Shown here in pieces: positions 32,624 to 41,106 of a DNA stretch of 64,000 bases. Numbering within the stretch: the first letter of the stretch is position 1; the number at the start of each line of letters is the position of its first letter. A model generated the notes under the pieces. It saw only the letters and a program-made list of their open reading frames with translations, did no database searches and was not told the DNA's origin. Source of the DNA: DASZUK01 sp035547695 (GTDB lineage Bacteria; Actinomycetota; Acidimicrobiia; Acidimicrobiales; RAAP-2); contig DASZUK010000033.1 of NCBI GenBank assembly GCA_035547695.1, forward strand, positions 1 to 64,000. Direction: 5' to 3'. The position numbers and the translations under genes are program-made.

Positions 32624-33550
32624 TCACCGGCCGCCGGCGGAACCAGGGCAGCGGCCGACGCCGACGACGGTGCCGTCAACGGCGACGAGGCGGGCGCAGA
32701 ACCCGTGCCGCTGCAGCCACCGCGGGGCGGCCGGTCCCAGCACCACCGCGGCGGTGGACGCGGTGTTGGCCCGGCCGCAGCTCTCGGCGGCCACCGACAC
32801 GGTCCGCCAGCAGGTGTCCGCCGGCCGGCCGGTGGTGGGGTCCACCAGGTGGTGCAGGGTCCGGTCCCCGCGGGTCCACCGGCGGGCGGTCACCCCGGAG
32901 GTGGCCAGGCCGCCACGGCGGATGGCCACCGTCACCGACGGGTCGTCCGGGCCGGCGTCGTGGCGGTCCGCGATGCGGACCGTCCACCCCCCGGCCGGGG
33001 GGCGGCCGGCCACCGCCACGTCGCCGCCCAGGCTGACCAGCACCCCGGTGCCGGTGGCCGAGGCCGCCAGCACCGCCGCGGTGTCCGCGCCGCCGGCCTT
33101 GGCGGTGGCCCCCAGGTCCACCTGCACCCCCGGCGGCAGGGTCACCGTGCCGGCGTCGCGGTCCACCCGGATGGTCCGCCACCCCGGCACCTGCGCCCGC
33201 CGGTACGGCAGCGCCGGCCCCTCCGGGGCGACGGCGGCGAAGTCCCGGTCGTACCCCAGCTCCCGCATGGCCCGGCCCACCGTGGGGTCCACCACCCCGT
33301 CGGTGAACCGGGCCGCGGCCAGGGCGTCGTCGACGGCGTCCAGCAGCACGTCGGACACCATCACCGGCCGGCCGGCCGACGCGGCGTGCAGCCGGGCCAG
33401 CTCGCTGTCGGCCCGGAACCGGCTGGCGGCGGCGTCCAGGCGGTCGGTGCACCGCCGCACCACCTCCACCGCCTGCACCAGCCGGCCCGGATCGGCCACC
33501 GCCACCACCGCCGTGGTGCCCAGGGCCCGGAACGACGTGGTGACCGTCAC
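32624..33550 (-). CDS. apbE: FAD:protein FMN transferase ApbE
   Basis: 308 residues. ApbE attaches FMN covalently to Ser/Thr of exported or membrane target proteins. Family motifs are LDAAASRFRADSELARL, VDLGATAKAGGAD (FAD/metal region), LVSLGGDVAVAG and HHLVDPTTGRPA. It overlaps the small Ser/Thr-rich gene upstream as ATGA. No classical FMN-binding-domain target is visible in the cluster. The small neighbouring protein ends in SGAS, similar to the (S/T)GA(T/S) flavinylation motif. Confidence 0.9.
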   Translation of the reverse strand: MTVTTSFRALGTTAVVAVADPGRLVQAVEVVRRCTDRLDAAASRFRADSELARLHAASAGRPVMVSDVLLDAVDDALAAARFTDGVVDPTVGRAMRELGYDRDFAAVAPEGPALPYRRAQVPGWRTIRVDRDAGTVTLPPGVQVDLGATAKAGGADTAAVLAASATGTGVLVSLGGDVAVAGRPPAGGWTVRIADRHDAGPDDPSVTVAIRRGGLATSGVTARRWTRGDRTLHHLVDPTTGRPADTCWRTVSVAAESCGRANTASTAAVVLGPAAPRWLQRHGFCARLVAVDGTVVGVGRCPGSAGGR

Positions 33551-33804
33551 GACGCCCCCGACGTGGCCGCCGGGACGCTCGATGACGACGTCGGCGCCGT
33601 TGTGGCCGTCGATGTGGCTGTGGCTGTGCCCGTCGCTGATGTGGCTGTGGTCGACGCGGCTGTGCCGGCCACCGTGGTGGTGGACCCGGCGGAGCCGGCG
33701 GTCCCGGTGGAGGCCAGGTAGGCGAACACGCCGGTGAGGGCCAGCCCCAGCCCGCCGAACAGGGCGGTCAGCGACCGGACCCGGTGCTGTGGTTGGTGTG
33801 CCAT
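33547..33804 (-). CDS. Small Ser/Thr-rich membrane-anchored protein
   Basis: 85 residues: a short basic start, one membrane segment (ALFGGLGLALTGVFAYLAS), then an almost pure Ala/Ser/Thr/Gly tail ending ATSGAS. It is first in the five-gene redox cassette and overlaps apbE by four bases. Such N-terminal architecture (anchor plus Ser/Thr linker) normally precedes an FMN-binding domain in related cassettes; here the domain is missing. It could be a truncated flavin carrier, or the terminal SGAS could itself be flavinylated. Both ideas are speculative. Confidence 0.6.
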   Translation of the reverse strand: MAHQPQHRVRSLTALFGGLGLALTGVFAYLASTGTAGSAGSTTTVAGTAASTTATSATGTATATSTATTAPTSSSSVPAATSGAS

Positions 33805-33933
33805 GCGGCCATGGTGACGGGGCAATGTAGGCACCCCGTAAGGCCCCCCTGTGCGGGTTCTGTGTATTTCATTCCGGCCGGGCATCCAGCCACCTCCCAG
33901 CGGGCTCTGATGCGGGGCGGTCACGGTGTGCCC

Positions 33934-34437
33934 ATGAACCTGACCTGGCCGTCCCGGCTCAACGGCCGCCTGGCGGTGTGGGCCCGGTACTGCGCGGTGT
34001 CGGCGGTGTCCACGGCCACCGGCCTCACCGTCCTGGGCCTCTTGGTGGGGGTGGCCGGCGTGGGGGCCACGGTGGCCAACGTGGTGGCCACCGCCGTCGG
34101 CACGGTGCCGTCGTTCGAGCTGAACCGCCGGTGGGTGTGGGCCCACGACGGCAAGCGGTCGGTGACCCGGCAGGTGCTGCCGTTCGTGGCCCTGTCGTTC
34201 ACCGGCCTGCTGGTGTCCACCGTGGCCGTCCACCTGGCCGCCGCCCGCACCGCCGGCTGGTCGACCGGCTGGCACACCGCGGCGGTGGAGGCCGCCAACG
34301 TGGCCGCCTACGGGGTGCTGTGGGTGGTGCAGTTCTTCCTGCTGGACCGGGTGCTGTTCGCCCACCGCCGGACGGCGGACGGTGTACGACCTGACCTGAT
34401 TAGCCGACGGCGACGGGGACCAGTTGGAAGGCGGTGA
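33934..34437 (+). CDS. GtrA-like membrane protein
   Basis: 167 residues with four membrane helices. The GtrA family pattern is seen in RYCAVSAVSTATGLTVLGLL, then TVPSFELNRRWVWAHDGKRS (conserved N-R-x-W), and a last helix GVLWVVQFFLLDRVLF. GtrA proteins help move or present lipid-linked sugars for cell-surface polysaccharide. The ATG at 33934 is chosen because upstream sequence lacks membrane character. It stands alone on its strand and its end overlaps the adenine deaminase end by 38 bases. Confidence 0.82.
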   Translation: MNLTWPSRLNGRLAVWARYCAVSAVSTATGLTVLGLLVGVAGVGATVANVVATAVGTVPSFELNRRWVWAHDGKRSVTRQVLPFVALSFTGLLVSTVAVHLAAARTAGWSTGWHTAAVEAANVAAYGVLWVVQFFLLDRVLFAHRRTADGVRPDLISRRRRGPVGRR

Positions 34438-36118
34438 CGTCGACCAGGCCGCGGTCGGTGAGGCGGAGGTCGGGGAGGACGGACAGGCCGAGGAAGCTGA
34501 GCTGCATGAACGGGGCGTCGAGGGTGGTGCCGAGGTCGCGGACGGCGGCCACCAGGGCGTGCAGGCCGTCGGCCACCTCGGCGGCCGGACGGTCGCTCAT
34601 GAGGCCGCCGATGGGCAGCCGCAGCTCGGCCAGCACCCGGCCGTGCTGGTCCACGGCCACCTGGCCGCCGCCCATCTCGGCCAGCCGGGCCACGGCGGCG
34701 GCCATGGCGGCCGGCCCGTCGGCGTCGGCGGCGCCGACCACCATGCAGTTGTGGGCGTCGTGGCCGACGGTGGAGGCGAAGGCGCCGCGGTCGAGGCCGA
34801 ACCCGTGGACCCAGCCCAGCCCGATCCGGCCGGTGCGGCGGTGCCGCTCCACCACGGCCAGCCGGGCCACCCCGGCGGCGGGGTCGGAGGGGTCGGTGAC
34901 CAGGGAGCGGGTGGTGAGGGAGCCGGACTCGATGCCGATGGTGCGGGCCCGGCCGGCGGCGGGCAGGTCGAAGGCGTCGGGCCCCGGCGGCACGTCCAGG
35001 TGGACCGACCGGCGCATCCACTCCGGCGCCGGCGCCGCCGGCACCGCACCGGGGACGGCGGCGCCGTCGGCGGCCACCAGCCGGCCGGCCTGCCAGACCC
35101 GGGACGGCCGGAAGCCGTCGAGGTGGTCGAAGCAGAGGACGTCGGCCTGGTAGCCGGGGGCCAGGGCGCCCAGGTGGGTGAACCCGTGGTAGTCGGCCGG
35201 GTTGGCGGTGGCCAGCACCAGGGCGTCGATCTCGGGCACCCCGGCGGCCACGGCCAGGGCGACGCAGTCGTTCAGGTGGCCCGGGCCGAGGAGGGTGTCG
35301 GGCTCGCGGTCGTCGGTGCACAGGGCCACGTGGTCGGTGCCGTGCCGCAGCACCGTGGGGATGAGGGCGTGCAGGTTCTGGCTGGCGGACCCCTGCCGGA
35401 CGAACACCCACATGCCCTTGCGCCGCTTCTCTTCGGCTTCGTCCAGGGTGGTGCACTCGTGGTCGGACTCCACCCCGGCGGCCAGGTAGGCGTCCAACGC
35501 CGGGCCGGACAGGCCGGGGGCGTGGCCGTCCACCCGGCGGTGGCCGGCGGTGGCGATGCGGGCCAGCATCTCCGGGTCGCCGGCGACCACCCCCGGGAAG
35601 TTCATGACCTCGGCCACCCCGAGGGCGCCGTGCTCGTCCAGCAACAGCCGGACGTCGTCGGCCCCCAGCTCGGCGCCGGCGCTCTCGAACGGCGACGCCG
35701 GGACGCAGCTAGACGCGCAGACCCCGAAGGTGAACGGCAGCGTGGCCGCGGCGTCGGCCAGGGCCACCACCCCGGGGACGCCGAAGACGTTGGCGATCTC
35801 GTGCGGATCGGCGGCCACCGCGGTGGTGCCCAGCGGCAGCACGGTGCGGACGAACTCGTCCACCCAGAGCTTGGTGGACTCGAGGTGCATGTGGGCGTCC
35901 ACGAACCCGGCGGTCAGGGCGGCCCCGGCCACGTCCACCACCTCGGCCGCCTCCCGCGGTCCCCAGCCGGCCACCACCCCGTCGGCGACGGCCAGGTCGG
36001 TGGCCACCCACTCCCGGGTGGCCGGCGACAGCACCCGGCCGCCGGTCAGCAACAGGTCGGCCGGCTGGTCACCGCGGGCGACGGCGAGGACACGGGGGGT
36101 GGCGGGACGTCGGGCCAT
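34400..36118 (-). CDS. ade: Adenine deaminase (amidohydrolase family)
   Basis: 572 residues. The N-terminal metal motif is FVDAHMHLESTKL, followed by ADPHEIANVFG and later HGTDHVALCTDDREPD. The C-terminal domain includes VHGFGLDRGAFASTVGHDAHNCMVVG and a final FLGLSVLPDLRLTDRGLVDV, typical of Ade, which deaminates adenine to hypoxanthine in purine salvage. It starts 9 bases after the leuA stop and so probably shares the leuA transcript and attenuator, a curious combination. Confidence 0.9.
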   Translation of the reverse strand: MARRPATPRVLAVARGDQPADLLLTGGRVLSPATREWVATDLAVADGVVAGWGPREAAEVVDVAGAALTAGFVDAHMHLESTKLWVDEFVRTVLPLGTTAVAADPHEIANVFGVPGVVALADAAATLPFTFGVCASSCVPASPFESAGAELGADDVRLLLDEHGALGVAEVMNFPGVVAGDPEMLARIATAGHRRVDGHAPGLSGPALDAYLAAGVESDHECTTLDEAEEKRRKGMWVFVRQGSASQNLHALIPTVLRHGTDHVALCTDDREPDTLLGPGHLNDCVALAVAAGVPEIDALVLATANPADYHGFTHLGALAPGYQADVLCFDHLDGFRPSRVWQAGRLVAADGAAVPGAVPAAPAPEWMRRSVHLDVPPGPDAFDLPAAGRARTIGIESGSLTTRSLVTDPSDPAAGVARLAVVERHRRTGRIGLGWVHGFGLDRGAFASTVGHDAHNCMVVGAADADGPAAMAAAVARLAEMGGGQVAVDQHGRVLAELRLPIGGLMSDRPAAEVADGLHALVAAVRDLGTTLDAPFMQLSFLGLSVLPDLRLTDRGLVDVTAFQLVPVAVG

Positions 36119-36126
36119 GGGCCACC

Positions 36127-37809
36127 CTACCGGGCTCGGTTGGCGGCGCTGACCACGGCGCTCAGCGAGGCGTCCAGGATGGAGGAGTCCATCCCGACCC
36201 CCCACCAGGTGGACCCGTCGGGGCCCTCGGCCTCGACGTAGGCCACCGCGGAGGCCCCGGCGCCCTCGGTGAGGGCGTGCTCGGTGTAGTCCTTCACCCC
36301 GAACCGGACCCCCAGCTCGGCCCCGAGGGCAGCCACCATGGCGTCGATGGGGCCGTTGCCCTGGCCGGTCACCGTCCGGTGCTGGCCGTCGACCAGCAAC
36401 TGGGCGACCACGGTGGTGCGGCCGCCGCCGGTGGTGACCTCGCTGCCGATCAGCCGGATGCCGGCGTCGTCGGGCAGGTAGGTGTCGGTGAACACCTCCC
36501 ACATCTCGGCCGGCCGGATGACGGTGCCGGAGGCCTCGGTGACCGCCTGGACCTGCTTGGAGAACTCGACCTGCAGCCGCCGCGGCAGGTCGAGGCCGTG
36601 CTCGGTGTCCATGACGTAGGCCACCCCGCCCTTGCCGGACTGGCTGTTGACCTGGATGATGGCCTCGTAGGTGCGGCCGGTGTGCTTGGGGTCGATGGGC
36701 AGGTACGGCACCTCCCACCGGGCGTAGTCGTCGCCGATGGCGGCCATGCCCTTCTTGATGGCGTCCTGGTGGGAGCCGGAGAAGGCGGTGTAGACGAGGT
36801 CGCCGGCGTAGGGGTGCCGGGGGTGCACCGGCATCCGGGTGGCGTGCTCGGCCACCCGGCGGACCTTCTCGATGTCGGAGAAGTCGAGCCCCGGGTCCAC
36901 CCCCTGGGCGAACAGGTTCATGGCCAGGGTGACCACGTCGACGTTGCCGGTGCGCTCGCCGTTGCCGAACAGGGTGCCCTCCACCCGGTCCACCCCGGCA
37001 AGCTGGGCCAGCTCGGCCGCGGCGACGGCGGTGCCGCGGTCGTTGTGGGGGTGGACCGACAGCACGATGCTGTCCCGGTGCTTGATGGTGCGGCCGAACC
37101 ACTCCAGGACGTCGGCGTAGACGTTGGGGGTGTACATCTCCACGGTGGCCGGCAGGTTGAGGATCATCGGCCGGTCCGGGGTGGGCTCGATGACGTCCAT
37201 GACGGCTTCGCAGATCTCGACGGCGAAGTCCGGCTCGGTGCCGGTGAAGCTCTCCGGGGAGTACTCGTAGCGGACGTCGGTGCCGGGCAGGGTGGACTCG
37301 AACTTCTTGCACAGCCGGGCGGCGTTGACCGCGATGTCGGTGATGCCGGCCCGGTCCAGGCCGAACACCACCCGGCGCTGCAGCTCGGAGGTGGAGTTGT
37401 AGAAGTGCACCACCGCCCGCCGGGCGCCCCGCAGGGACTCGAAGGTGCGCTCGATCAGCTCCTCCCGGCACTGCACCAGCACCTGGATCTCGACGTCGTC
37501 GGGGATCAGGTCCTCTTCGATGATCTGCCGCTGGAAGTCGTAGTCGGTCTGCGACGCGGACGGGAACCCGACCTCGATCTCCTTGAACCCCACCTCGACC
37601 AGGGTGCGGAACAGGGCCAGCTTCCTCGGCGGGTCCATGGGGTCCACCAGGGCCTGGTTGCCGTCGCGCAGGTCGACGCTGGCCCACCGCGGGGCCTTGG
37701 TCAACTGCCGGTCCGGCCAGGTGCGGTCGGTCAGCCGCAGGGGCAGGTGGGGCCGGTACAGGTGGAAGGGCATGGGGTCACAGGGCATGGCCACCCGGTC
37801 GTCGGTCAT
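36127..37809 (-). CDS. leuA: 2-isopropylmalate synthase LeuA
   Basis: 560 residues from the ATG at 37809 with GGAGAGAG ahead of it. It condenses acetyl-CoA with 2-oxoisovalerate, the first step of leucine synthesis. Motifs are VDLRDGNQALVDPMDP, EIEVGFPSASQTDYDF, VHPHNDRGTAVAAAELA (metal HxH) and NGERTGNVDVVTLAMNLF. The C-terminal regulatory domain (about 430-560) binds leucine in related enzymes. This is the long actinobacterial form. A leader peptide with three Leu codons and a terminator precede it. Confidence 0.95.
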   Translation of the reverse strand: MTDDRVAMPCDPMPFHLYRPHLPLRLTDRTWPDRQLTKAPRWASVDLRDGNQALVDPMDPPRKLALFRTLVEVGFKEIEVGFPSASQTDYDFQRQIIEEDLIPDDVEIQVLVQCREELIERTFESLRGARRAVVHFYNSTSELQRRVVFGLDRAGITDIAVNAARLCKKFESTLPGTDVRYEYSPESFTGTEPDFAVEICEAVMDVIEPTPDRPMILNLPATVEMYTPNVYADVLEWFGRTIKHRDSIVLSVHPHNDRGTAVAAAELAQLAGVDRVEGTLFGNGERTGNVDVVTLAMNLFAQGVDPGLDFSDIEKVRRVAEHATRMPVHPRHPYAGDLVYTAFSGSHQDAIKKGMAAIGDDYARWEVPYLPIDPKHTGRTYEAIIQVNSQSGKGGVAYVMDTEHGLDLPRRLQVEFSKQVQAVTEASGTVIRPAEMWEVFTDTYLPDDAGIRLIGSEVTTGGGRTTVVAQLLVDGQHRTVTGQGNGPIDAMVAALGAELGVRFGVKDYTEHALTEGAGASAVAYVEAEGPDGSTWWGVGMDSSILDASLSAVVSAANRAR

Positions 37810-37848
37810 CGTTGCTCTCTCCTGCCTCCCCGGTACTGCCGGCCCAAC

Positions 37849-37879
37849 AAAAAACCCCCTGGCCAATCCGGCCAGGAGG
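37849..37879 (-). terminator. leuA attenuator terminator
   Basis: On the minus strand CCTCCTGGCC pairs with GGCCAGGGGG (one G-U pair, 5-base loop) and is followed by TTTTTT. It lies 40 bases before leuA. A 9-bp perfect hairpin (GGCGAACGC with GCGTTCGCC, 37885-37908) sits between the leader stop and this terminator. Confidence 0.9.
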
Positions 37880-37909
37880 TTGTGGGCGAACGCGATGTGG
37901 CGTTCGCCG

Positions 37910-37948
37910 TCAGGTAAGCAGCAGGTCCGAGGTCGGGGCTCCGTACAT
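37910..37948 (-). CDS. leuA leader peptide
   Basis: A 12-residue ORF, MYGAPTSDLLLT, has three consecutive Leu codons (CTG CTG CTT) right before its end. AGGGG lies 6 bases before the ATG. Together with the two hairpins downstream it forms a classical leucine attenuator: stalling on scarce Leu-tRNA would favour read-through into leuA. Confidence 0.85.
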   Translation of the reverse strand: MYGAPTSDLLLT

Positions 37949-37957
37949 GGTGCCCCT

Positions 37958-37987
37958 ATGGTGCCAAAGCCGCAGGCTCCCCGTCAA
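37958..37987 (-). promoter_or_regulatory. leuA promoter
   Basis: On the minus strand -35 TTGACG (37982-37987) and -10 CACCAT (37958-37963) are 18 bases apart, placing the transcript start just before the leader ATG. The same -35 sequence occurs in the leuB unit. Confidence 0.5.
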
Positions 37988-38020
37988 GGGGGTGCCGGCG
38001 GTCCAGGGTACGGTGGCGGC

Positions 38021-38176
38021 ATGTTGCGACGGCTGCTGTTCCTGGTGGTGCTGGTCGGCCTGGGGCTGGCGGTGCGCCGGTTCCTGCTCGGCCACCAGGA
38101 CGCCGCGGTGGGCAGCCCGGACCACTGGCCGGCGGTGCCGAGGAAAGCCCCCCGCGAGGACGCCGCCGCCACCTGA
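38021..38176 (+). CDS. Small membrane protein (possibly DLW-39-like)
   Basis: 51 residues: basic start MLRRL, one hydrophobic helix (FLVVLVGLGLAV), then RRFLLGHQDAAVGSPDHWPAVPR. The plan resembles the tiny actinobacterial DLW-39 proteins (one helix then a conserved D-x-W), here DHW. Function unknown. It is divergent from leuA and lies only 34 bases from the leuA -35 box; its end is 9 bases from the end of serA. Confidence 0.55.
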   Translation: MLRRLLFLVVLVGLGLAVRRFLLGHQDAAVGSPDHWPAVPRKAPREDAAAT

Positions 38177-38185
38177 GCCGGGGCC

Positions 38186-39763
38186 TTACAGGCTGATCCG
38201 GTGCAGGTCGGAGATGCCGGGGTCGGCGCGGAGCCGGTCGACGGCGTCGTCGGGGGTGGGCTGGCTGGTGGCCAGCACCATCAGGGCGGTGGTGGCCCCG
38301 GCCTCCTCGCTGGGGCCGACGGCCATGGACGAGATGGAGATGCCGGCCTCGCCCAGGACGGTGCCGACCACCCCGATCATGCCGGGGCGGTCGTCGTTGC
38401 GGACCACCAGCATGTGGTCGGTGGGGGGGACCTCGACGGTGTGGTCGTCGACCATCACCACCCGGGGCTCCGCCCGGACCCCGGCCCCGGTGAGGGTGCC
38501 GGCGACGGCGTGGGTACCGGACCGGAGGGTGACCAGGCTCTTGTAGTTGGGTGAGGTGGCCGTCGACGTCTCCTGGACGTACAGGCCCCGCTGGTCGGCC
38601 AACTGGGGGGCGTTGACGTAGGACACCGGCTCCTCGGTGGTGGTGGCGAACAGCCCCTTCAGGATGGACAGGGTGAGGATGCCGGTGGACGCCGCGGCCA
38701 GGTCGCCTCGGTACTCGATCTCGAGGCGGTCCGGCAGTCCCTCGTGGAGGCCGGCGAAGAACCGGCCGAGCTGCTCGGCCAACGGCATGAACGGCTTGAC
38801 GGCCTCGGACACGTCGGTGGCGGCGACGTTGACGGCGTAGGGCACGAAGTCCCCGGCGAGGGCCAGGATGACCTGCTCGGCGATGGTGACGCCGGCCTTG
38901 TCCTGGGCCTCCTCGGTGGACGCCCCGAGGTGCGGGGTGGCGACCACCTGGGGCAGGGCCAGCAGCGCGGAGTCCCCGGGGGGCTCCTTGGCGAACACGT
39001 CCAGGCCGGCCCCGGCGACGATGCCGTCCCGGATGGCGTCGGCCAGGGCGTCCTCGTCGACGATGCCGCCGCGGGCGGTGTTGATGATGCGGATGCCGGG
39101 CTTGGCCTTGGCCAGCAGGTCCCGGCCGACCAGGCCGACGGTCTCCGGGGTCTTCGGGGTGTGGATGGAGATGAAGTCGGACTCCGCGAACAGCTCCTCC
39201 ACCGACCGCAGCTCGACCCCCATGGCCCGGGCGCGGTCCGCGGAGATGTACGGGTCGAAGGCCAGCAGGTGCATGCCGAAGGCCAGGGCCCGCTGGGCGA
39301 CCAGGGACCCGGCGCGGCCGAGGCCGAGGATGCCGAGGACCTTGCCGTGCAGCTCCACCCCCTCCCACTTGGACCGCTCCCAGCGGCCGGCCACCAGGGC
39401 GGCGTGGGCCTGGGGGATGTTGCGGGCCTGGGCCAGCAGCAGGCCCATGGCCTGCTCGGCCACCGACAGGATGTTGGAGGTGGGGGCGTTGACCACCATG
39501 ACGCCGCGGTCGGTGGCCACCGGCACGTCGACGTTGTCCAGGCCGACGCCGGCCCGGCCGACCACCACCAGGTCGGCACCGGCCTCCAGCACCTCGGCGG
39601 TCACCTGGGTGGCCGACCGGATGATGAGGGCGTGGGCGCCGGGGACCACGGTGAGCAGGTCGTCGGCGCTCAGCCCTTCACGGACGTCCACCTGGTGGCC
39701 GGCCTCGGCCAACAGGTCCAGGCCCCGCTGGGCGATCTTCTCGGTTACCAGTACCCGTGCCAT
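38186..39763 (-). CDS. serA: D-3-phosphoglycerate dehydrogenase SerA
   Basis: 525 residues from the ATG at 39763 with GGAGACGG ahead. NAD-binding LGILGLGRAGSLVAQRAL, catalytic Arg/Glu in INTARGGIVDEDAL and VFAKEPP, and His in TPHLGAST are clear. The C-terminal ACT domain (HMLVVRNDDRPGMIGVVGTVLGEAGISI) senses serine in the long actinobacterial form. First step of serine synthesis from 3-phosphoglycerate; the partner transaminase serC is nearby at 41107 on the other strand. Confidence 0.95.
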   Translation of the reverse strand: MARVLVTEKIAQRGLDLLAEAGHQVDVREGLSADDLLTVVPGAHALIIRSATQVTAEVLEAGADLVVVGRAGVGLDNVDVPVATDRGVMVVNAPTSNILSVAEQAMGLLLAQARNIPQAHAALVAGRWERSKWEGVELHGKVLGILGLGRAGSLVAQRALAFGMHLLAFDPYISADRARAMGVELRSVEELFAESDFISIHTPKTPETVGLVGRDLLAKAKPGIRIINTARGGIVDEDALADAIRDGIVAGAGLDVFAKEPPGDSALLALPQVVATPHLGASTEEAQDKAGVTIAEQVILALAGDFVPYAVNVAATDVSEAVKPFMPLAEQLGRFFAGLHEGLPDRLEIEYRGDLAAASTGILTLSILKGLFATTTEEPVSYVNAPQLADQRGLYVQETSTATSPNYKSLVTLRSGTHAVAGTLTGAGVRAEPRVVMVDDHTVEVPPTDHMLVVRNDDRPGMIGVVGTVLGEAGISISSMAVGPSEEAGATTALMVLATSQPTPDDAVDRLRADPGISDLHRISL

Positions 39764-39860
39764 CGAGGCCGTCTCCTCACTCGTGCTCTCTGTGGTTCCG
39801 CCCCCGGTACTGCTCCCGCCCCCGGTCCCTCTGCCCAGCAGGTCGCCGGGTCCCCGGCCA

Positions 39861-41096
39861 TCAGCCGCGGGCCTCCCCGAACAGGCCGGCCAGCCGGGAC
39901 ACGCCCTCCACCAGGTCGTCGTCACCGAGGGCGTAGGACATCCGGAAGTACCCCGGCGCCCCGAACGCCTCGCCGGGCACCACCGCCACCTTGGCCTCGG
40001 CGATGCACAGCTCGGCCAGCTCCTCGCTGGTCTGCGGCCGCCGCCCCCTGATCTCGCGCCCCAGCACCCCCTTGACGGACGGGAAGGCGTAGAACGCCCC
40101 CTCGGGCTCCAGGCAGGTGACGCCGTCGATGTCGTTCAGCATCCGGTGGATGGTCTGCCGGCGGCGGTCGAAGGCGTCGCGCATCATGGCGACGGCGGCC
40201 AGGTCGCCGGAGACGGCGGCCAGGGCGGCGCGCTGGGACACGTTGGCCACGTTGGAGGTCTCGTGGGACTGGATGTTGTTGGCGGCCGCCACCGCGTCGG
40301 CCGGGCCGATCATCCAGCCGACCCGCCAGCCGGTCATGGCGTAGGTCTTGGCCACCCCGTTGACCACCAGGCAACGGTCGGCCAGCTCGGGCACCAGCAC
40401 CGGCATGGAGTGCTGCTCGGCGGTGCCGTAGACCAGGTGCTCGTAGATCTCGTCGGTGACCACCCAGATGCCGCGGTCGGCCGCCCACCGCCCGATGGCC
40501 TCGACGTCGTCGCGGGGGTAGACGGCCCCGGTGGGGTTGGACGGCGACACGAACAGCAGGGCCTTGGTCTGCGGGGTGGTGGCCGCCTCCAACTGGTCCA
40601 CCGACACCCGGAACCCGGTGGTCTCGTCGGTGGGCACCACCACCGGCCGGCCGCCGGCCAGGGCGATGGACTCGGGGTAGGTGGTCCAGTACGGGGCGGG
40701 CACCAGCACCTGGTCGCCGGGGTCGCAGAGGACGGCGAAGGCGTTGGCGACGGCCTGCTTGCCGCCGTTGGTGATGAGCACCTGGGCGGCGGTGACGTCG
40801 TAGCCGGAGTCCCGCCTGGTCTTGACGGCCACCGCCTCCCGCAGCTCCGGCAGGCCGCCGGTGGGGGTGTACCGGTGGTTCCTGGGGTCCCGGCAGGCGG
40901 CCACGGCGGCCTCGACGATGGGGTCGGGGGTGGGGAAGTCGGGCTCGCCGGCGCCGAACCCGATGACGTGCTCCCCGGCGGCCTGGAGGGCCTTGGCCTT
41001 GGCGTCCACGGTCAGGGTGGCCGACGGCGACACGGCGGCGGCGCGGCGCGAGATCCGGCGGGTCTGGTTTTCGACGCTGGTGGACACGGATGCCAT
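39861..41096 (-). CDS. Aspartate-type aminotransferase (class I, AspC-like)
   Basis: About 411 residues. Fold-type I PLP enzyme with GAGEPDFPTPDPI, YTPTGGLPELREAV, TNGGKQAVANAF, SPSNPTGAVY, the PLP Lys in VNGVAKTYAMTGWRVGW, and the substrate Arg in GYFRMSYALGDDDL. This group (aspartate/prephenate-type, subgroup 1b) makes aspartate or arogenate. Starts at 41096 and 41108 are both possible; the latter has GGAG 7 bases upstream. Either ATG overlaps a start of the divergent serC in a shared CATG. Confidence 0.88.
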   Translation of the reverse strand: MASVSTSVENQTRRISRRAAAVSPSATLTVDAKAKALQAAGEHVIGFGAGEPDFPTPDPIVEAAVAACRDPRNHRYTPTGGLPELREAVAVKTRRDSGYDVTAAQVLITNGGKQAVANAFAVLCDPGDQVLVPAPYWTTYPESIALAGGRPVVVPTDETTGFRVSVDQLEAATTPQTKALLFVSPSNPTGAVYPRDDVEAIGRWAADRGIWVVTDEIYEHLVYGTAEQHSMPVLVPELADRCLVVNGVAKTYAMTGWRVGWMIGPADAVAAANNIQSHETSNVANVSQRAALAAVSGDLAAVAMMRDAFDRRRQTIHRMLNDIDGVTCLEPEGAFYAFPSVKGVLGREIRGRRPQTSEELAELCIAEAKVAVVPGEAFGAPGYFRMSYALGDDDLVEGVSRLAGLFGEARG

Positions 41097-41106
41097 GATT
41101 CCATAC

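Noticed and set aside
33547..33804. A full FMN-binding-domain protein in the redox cassette
   Set aside because: I checked whether the small Ser/Thr-rich ORF continues into such a domain; it stops and apbE begins at once.
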